Source of the DNA: JAWLCA01 sp041687395
GTDB taxonomy: Bacteria > Pseudomonadota > Alphaproteobacteria > Rhodobacterales > Rhodobacteraceae
Assembly (NCBI GenBank): GCA_041687395.1
Contig: JAWLCA010000016.1
Location: forward strand, 1 to 64,000
DNA: 64,000 nt
Direction: 5' to 3'
Position 1 is the first letter of the stretch, and the number at the start of each line of letters is the position of its first letter. The notes beneath the pieces are model-generated. The model worked only from the letters and a program-made list of their open reading frames with translations, searched no databases and was not told the origin of the DNA. A program made the translations under genes and the position numbers. This document shows, piece by piece, positions 61,777-64,000 of this stretch.

Positions 61777-62687
61777 TCGGTCTTGGCCGCCATGTCGGCC
61801 TTGATCCGCGCCATCATGAAATCGGTGAAAAGCCGCGTCTTGGGATCGCGCAACCGGCGGTGCGGGGTGAGGGCCACAAGCTGGGTGGGCAGCGGCGGCG
61901 TTTCGATCGCCACGGGGACCAGCGCGCCCGAGGCGAGGTGCTCCGCCACCTCGAACAGCGGCTTCAGCACGATGCCGCGCCCGTCCAGCGCCCAGCCAGT
62001 CAGAACGTCGCCATCGTCGGTCTCGAACGGCCCCGCGATCTCGTACCGCTGCGGGCCGTCTGGGGTTTCCAGCGTCCACTGAAACTCGCGCGCGCCGGGA
62101 AAGCGCAGGTTCAGGCAGTCGTGCCGGTCGCGCACCAGCGCCTCGCCATCCGCCGGCATCCCCCGCCTTTCGACATAGGCGGGCGCGGCGCAAAGGACGC
62201 GCGGGCAATCCGCGATCAGGCGCATCTTCAGGTTGCTTTCCGGGAGGGGCCCGAGGTGAAAGGCCACGTCCAGCCCCTCGGCCATCACGTCGATGACGCG
62301 ATCCGACAGGCGCAGGCGCACGTCGATTTGCGGCCAGTCGTCCTTGAACGTAGGCACATGGGGGCCGATGAAACGCCGCCCGATGCCCAGCGGCGCTGCC
62401 ACGAAGACCGTGCCGCGCGGGTTCTTGGTGGCGTCGATCACCGTGGCCTCGGCTTCCTCGATCGCCTCGATCACCTTGCGCGCGCCGTCATAGAACAGGC
62501 GGCCGGATTCGGTGGGTTGCAGGCTGCGGGTGGTGCGGTTGAAGAGCCGCACGCCTAGGTGCTTTTCCAGCTCCGACACCCGTGATGACGCGACGGCGGG
62601 AGAGGTGCGCTGATCGCGGGCCGCCGCACTCATGCTGCCCAATTCGTAGACGCGGATGAACATGCGGATGTTGCTGACGTAGGACAT
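61761..62687 (-). CDS. LysR family regulator of the urate cluster
   Basis: 308 residues. The helix-turn-helix is MFIRVYELGSMSAAARDQRT followed by SPAVASSRVSELEKHLGVRL. The effector domain starts near residue 92 (GTVFVAAPLGIGRRFIGPHV). It is divergent from puuD with a 101-bp gap and embedded between uraH and puuD, so it most likely regulates purine catabolism. TTCCTG (62695-62700) and CAGGAA (62737-62742) are an inverted pair in the gap. Confidence 0.87.
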   Translation of the reverse strand: MSYVSNIRMFIRVYELGSMSAAARDQRTSPAVASSRVSELEKHLGVRLFNRTTRSLQPTESGRLFYDGARKVIEAIEEAEATVIDATKNPRGTVFVAAPLGIGRRFIGPHVPTFKDDWPQIDVRLRLSDRVIDVMAEGLDVAFHLGPLPESNLKMRLIADCPRVLCAAPAYVERRGMPADGEALVRDRHDCLNLRFPGAREFQWTLETPDGPQRYEIAGPFETDDGDVLTGWALDGRGIVLKPLFEVAEHLASGALVPVAIETPPLPTQLVALTPHRRLRDPKTRLFTDFMMARIKADMAAKTDQLPR

Positions 62688-62788
62688 GGGGATTTTCCTG
62701 CCCTGTTTGAAAGTGATCCGGCATTTGACGGATTAACAGGAAGCTGACCGCCGGTATAGCCTGCGCGAAACCGATGGAGGGACGCGCG

Positions 62789-64000
62789 ATGTATGATTTT
62801 GCTGCAATGGGCGAGTGGCTGGAATTTGCCGTGCGCTGGCTGCATGTGATCACCGCGATCGCCTGGATCGGGTCGTCTTTCTATTTCATCGCGCTGGACC
62901 TTGGCCTGCGGCAGGCGCCGGGGATGCCGGAAAAGGCCCATGGCGAGGAATGGCAGGTTCACGGCGGCGGGTTCTACCACATCCAGAAATACCTGGTGGC
63001 GCCCGACCGGCTGCCCGAGCATCTGACCTGGTTCAAGTGGGAAAGCTACGCCACCTGGCTGTCGGGCTTTGCGCTGCTGGTGCTGGTCTATTACCTGGGC
63101 GCGGAGTTCTATCTGGTCGATCCGGACGTGCTGGATATTCCGGTCTGGCAGGCGATTGTCATCTCGCTCGCCTCGCTGTCGGTCGGCTGGCTGGTCTATG
63201 ATGCGCTGTGCAAGTCAGGGCTGGGGGAGAGCCCGACCACGCTGATGGTCATTCTGTTTGCGCTGCTGGTGGTGATGTCCTGGGGCTATACGCAGGTGTT
63301 CACGGGCCGCGCGGCGCTGTTGCATCTGGGGGCGTTCACGGCGACGATCATGTCGGCCAACGTCTTCCTGATCATCATTCCGAACCAGAAGATCGTGGTC
63401 GAGGATCTGCAGGCGGGGCGCGCGCCGGACCCGAAGTATGGCAAGATCGCCAAGCTGCGCAGCACCCATAACAACTACCTGACGTTGCCGGTGCTGTTCC
63501 TGATGCTGTCGAACCACTATCCGCTGGCGTTCGCCACGGAATACAACTGGCTGATCGCGGCGCTGGTGTTCCTGATGGGGGTGACGATCCGGCACTATTT
63601 CAACACCATCCACGCCCGGAAGGGAAACCCGACCTGGACCTGGGGGGTGACGGTGATCCTGTTCCTCGTGATTGCCTGGCTGTCGACGGCGCCGATGTTC
63701 CACCGCGATGTGGAGGAGGCGGAGCTGCGGGGGTCGGAGCTGCGGTTCGCGCAGGCTGAGGGTTGGGAGGAGGCGCGGAATATCGTGCTGGGGCGCTGTT
63801 CGATGTGTCACGCGCAAGAGCCGACGTGGGAGGGGCTGCATTGGGCGCCGAAGGGGGTGAAGCTGGAAAGCGACGCCCAGATCGCGCGGGCGGCGAAGAC
63901 GATCTACATGCAGTCGGGGCTGAGCCAGGCGATGCCGCCGGCGAACATCACCTGGATGGAGCCTGAGGAGCGGGATGCGATCGTGCGCTGGTATCGGGCG
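62789..64000 (+). CDS. puuD: Urate hydroxylase PuuD, 3' end cut by the window
   Basis: 404 codons are visible with no stop codon. An integral membrane domain with about eight helices starts MYDFAAMGEWLEFAVRWLHV then ITAIAWIGSSFYF. It is followed by a C-terminal cytochrome-c-like domain with the heme motif CSMCH at residues 337-341 and a likely axial Met in QAMPPANITWM. PuuD oxidises urate to 5-hydroxyisourate and passes electrons to the respiratory chain. GGAGGG precedes the ATG at 62789. Only a few C-terminal residues should be missing. Confidence 0.93.
   Translation, partial: MYDFAAMGEWLEFAVRWLHVITAIAWIGSSFYFIALDLGLRQAPGMPEKAHGEEWQVHGGGFYHIQKYLVAPDRLPEHLTWFKWESYATWLSGFALLVLVYYLGAEFYLVDPDVLDIPVWQAIVISLASLSVGWLVYDALCKSGLGESPTTLMVILFALLVVMSWGYTQVFTGRAALLHLGAFTATIMSANVFLIIIPNQKIVVEDLQAGRAPDPKYGKIAKLRSTHNNYLTLPVLFLMLSNHYPLAFATEYNWLIAALVFLMGVTIRHYFNTIHARKGNPTWTWGVTVILFLVIAWLSTAPMFHRDVEEAELRGSELRFAQAEGWEEARNIVLGRCSMCHAQEPTWEGLHWAPKGVKLESDAQIARAAKTIYMQSGLSQAMPPANITWMEPEERDAIVRWYRA

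Noticed and set aside
1..64000. tRNA, rRNA, CRISPR array, insertion sequence or prophage
   Set aside because: I looked in the intergenic gaps for cloverleaf ends, regularly spaced repeats, transposase motifs and phage structural genes and found none; all gaps are under 300 bp.

Overview
The window comes from a GC-rich alphaproteobacterium of the Rhodobacterales (Rhodobacteraceae/Roseobacteraceae type). The signs are a SAM/SAH riboswitch directly in front of metK (a riboswitch class known mainly from this order), a fabA-fabB-fabI block divergent from an Irr-type Fur regulator, a VPLPA-CTERM sorting tail, CtrA-type TTAA-N7-TTAA sites, and Rhodobacter-like gene neighbourhoods. It looks like ordinary chromosome. 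I found no rRNA, tRNA, CRISPR array, insertion sequence or prophage. I cannot name the genus.

Layout. 1-7.5 kb: a VPLPA-CTERM tail, a HisC-like aminotransferase, a three-SH3 exported protein, valS, two tandem DUF3592-like membrane proteins and an Lrp regulator. 7.6-12.7 kb: a type III PLP decarboxylase, a solitary CoxL-type molybdoenzyme large subunit, a DUF2235 hydrolase and a thioesterase. 12.8-16.8 kb: divergent metF/metR, a dienelactone-hydrolase-like enzyme and an inositol monophosphatase. 16.8-20.8 kb: fabA-fabB-fabI against irr, then an amidase with an SH3 domain. 20.8-28.3 kb: miaB, phoH-ybeY-corC-lnt, riboswitch-metK, trmB. 28.5-38.3 kb: RidA, GDPD, DUF482, GST, phhB, an ion channel, two tandem peroxiredoxins, an FAD reductase, rsmD, a double USP, amn and HU. 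38.3-44 kb: an EamA transporter, aroC and a TPP-riboswitch-controlled thiBPQ operon. 44-48.7 kb: a frameshifted methyltransferase, etfBA and ald with its divergent Lrp regulator. 48.7-54.3 kb: a signalling block with an eight-PAS hybrid histidine kinase, two small unknown proteins and a single-domain receiver, with CtrA-like sites. 54.5-57 kb: modABC. 57-64 kb: a purine (urate to glyoxylate) catabolic cluster: permease, allA, ureidoglycine aminohydrolase, a PuuE-UraD fusion, uraH, a LysR regulator and puuD (cut by the window end).

The observation I would follow first is a four-copy intergenic element. A palindrome centred on CACGCGTG lies 6-8 nt after the stop codon of four unrelated genes (the aminotransferase, a peroxiredoxin, aroC and thiQ), and exactly 44 nt further on there is always GTTAAC. 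The bases flanking CACGCGTG differ between copies but remain self-complementary, and a second, sequence-divergent stem can be drawn between the two motifs. I do not recognise this as a named element. Second is a mechanistic reading of the thiB leader, in which one strand of the TPP aptamer and the ribosome-binding site compete for the same 8-nt segment. Third is a clear single-base frameshift near the N-terminus of the methyltransferase at 44.2-45.0 kb.
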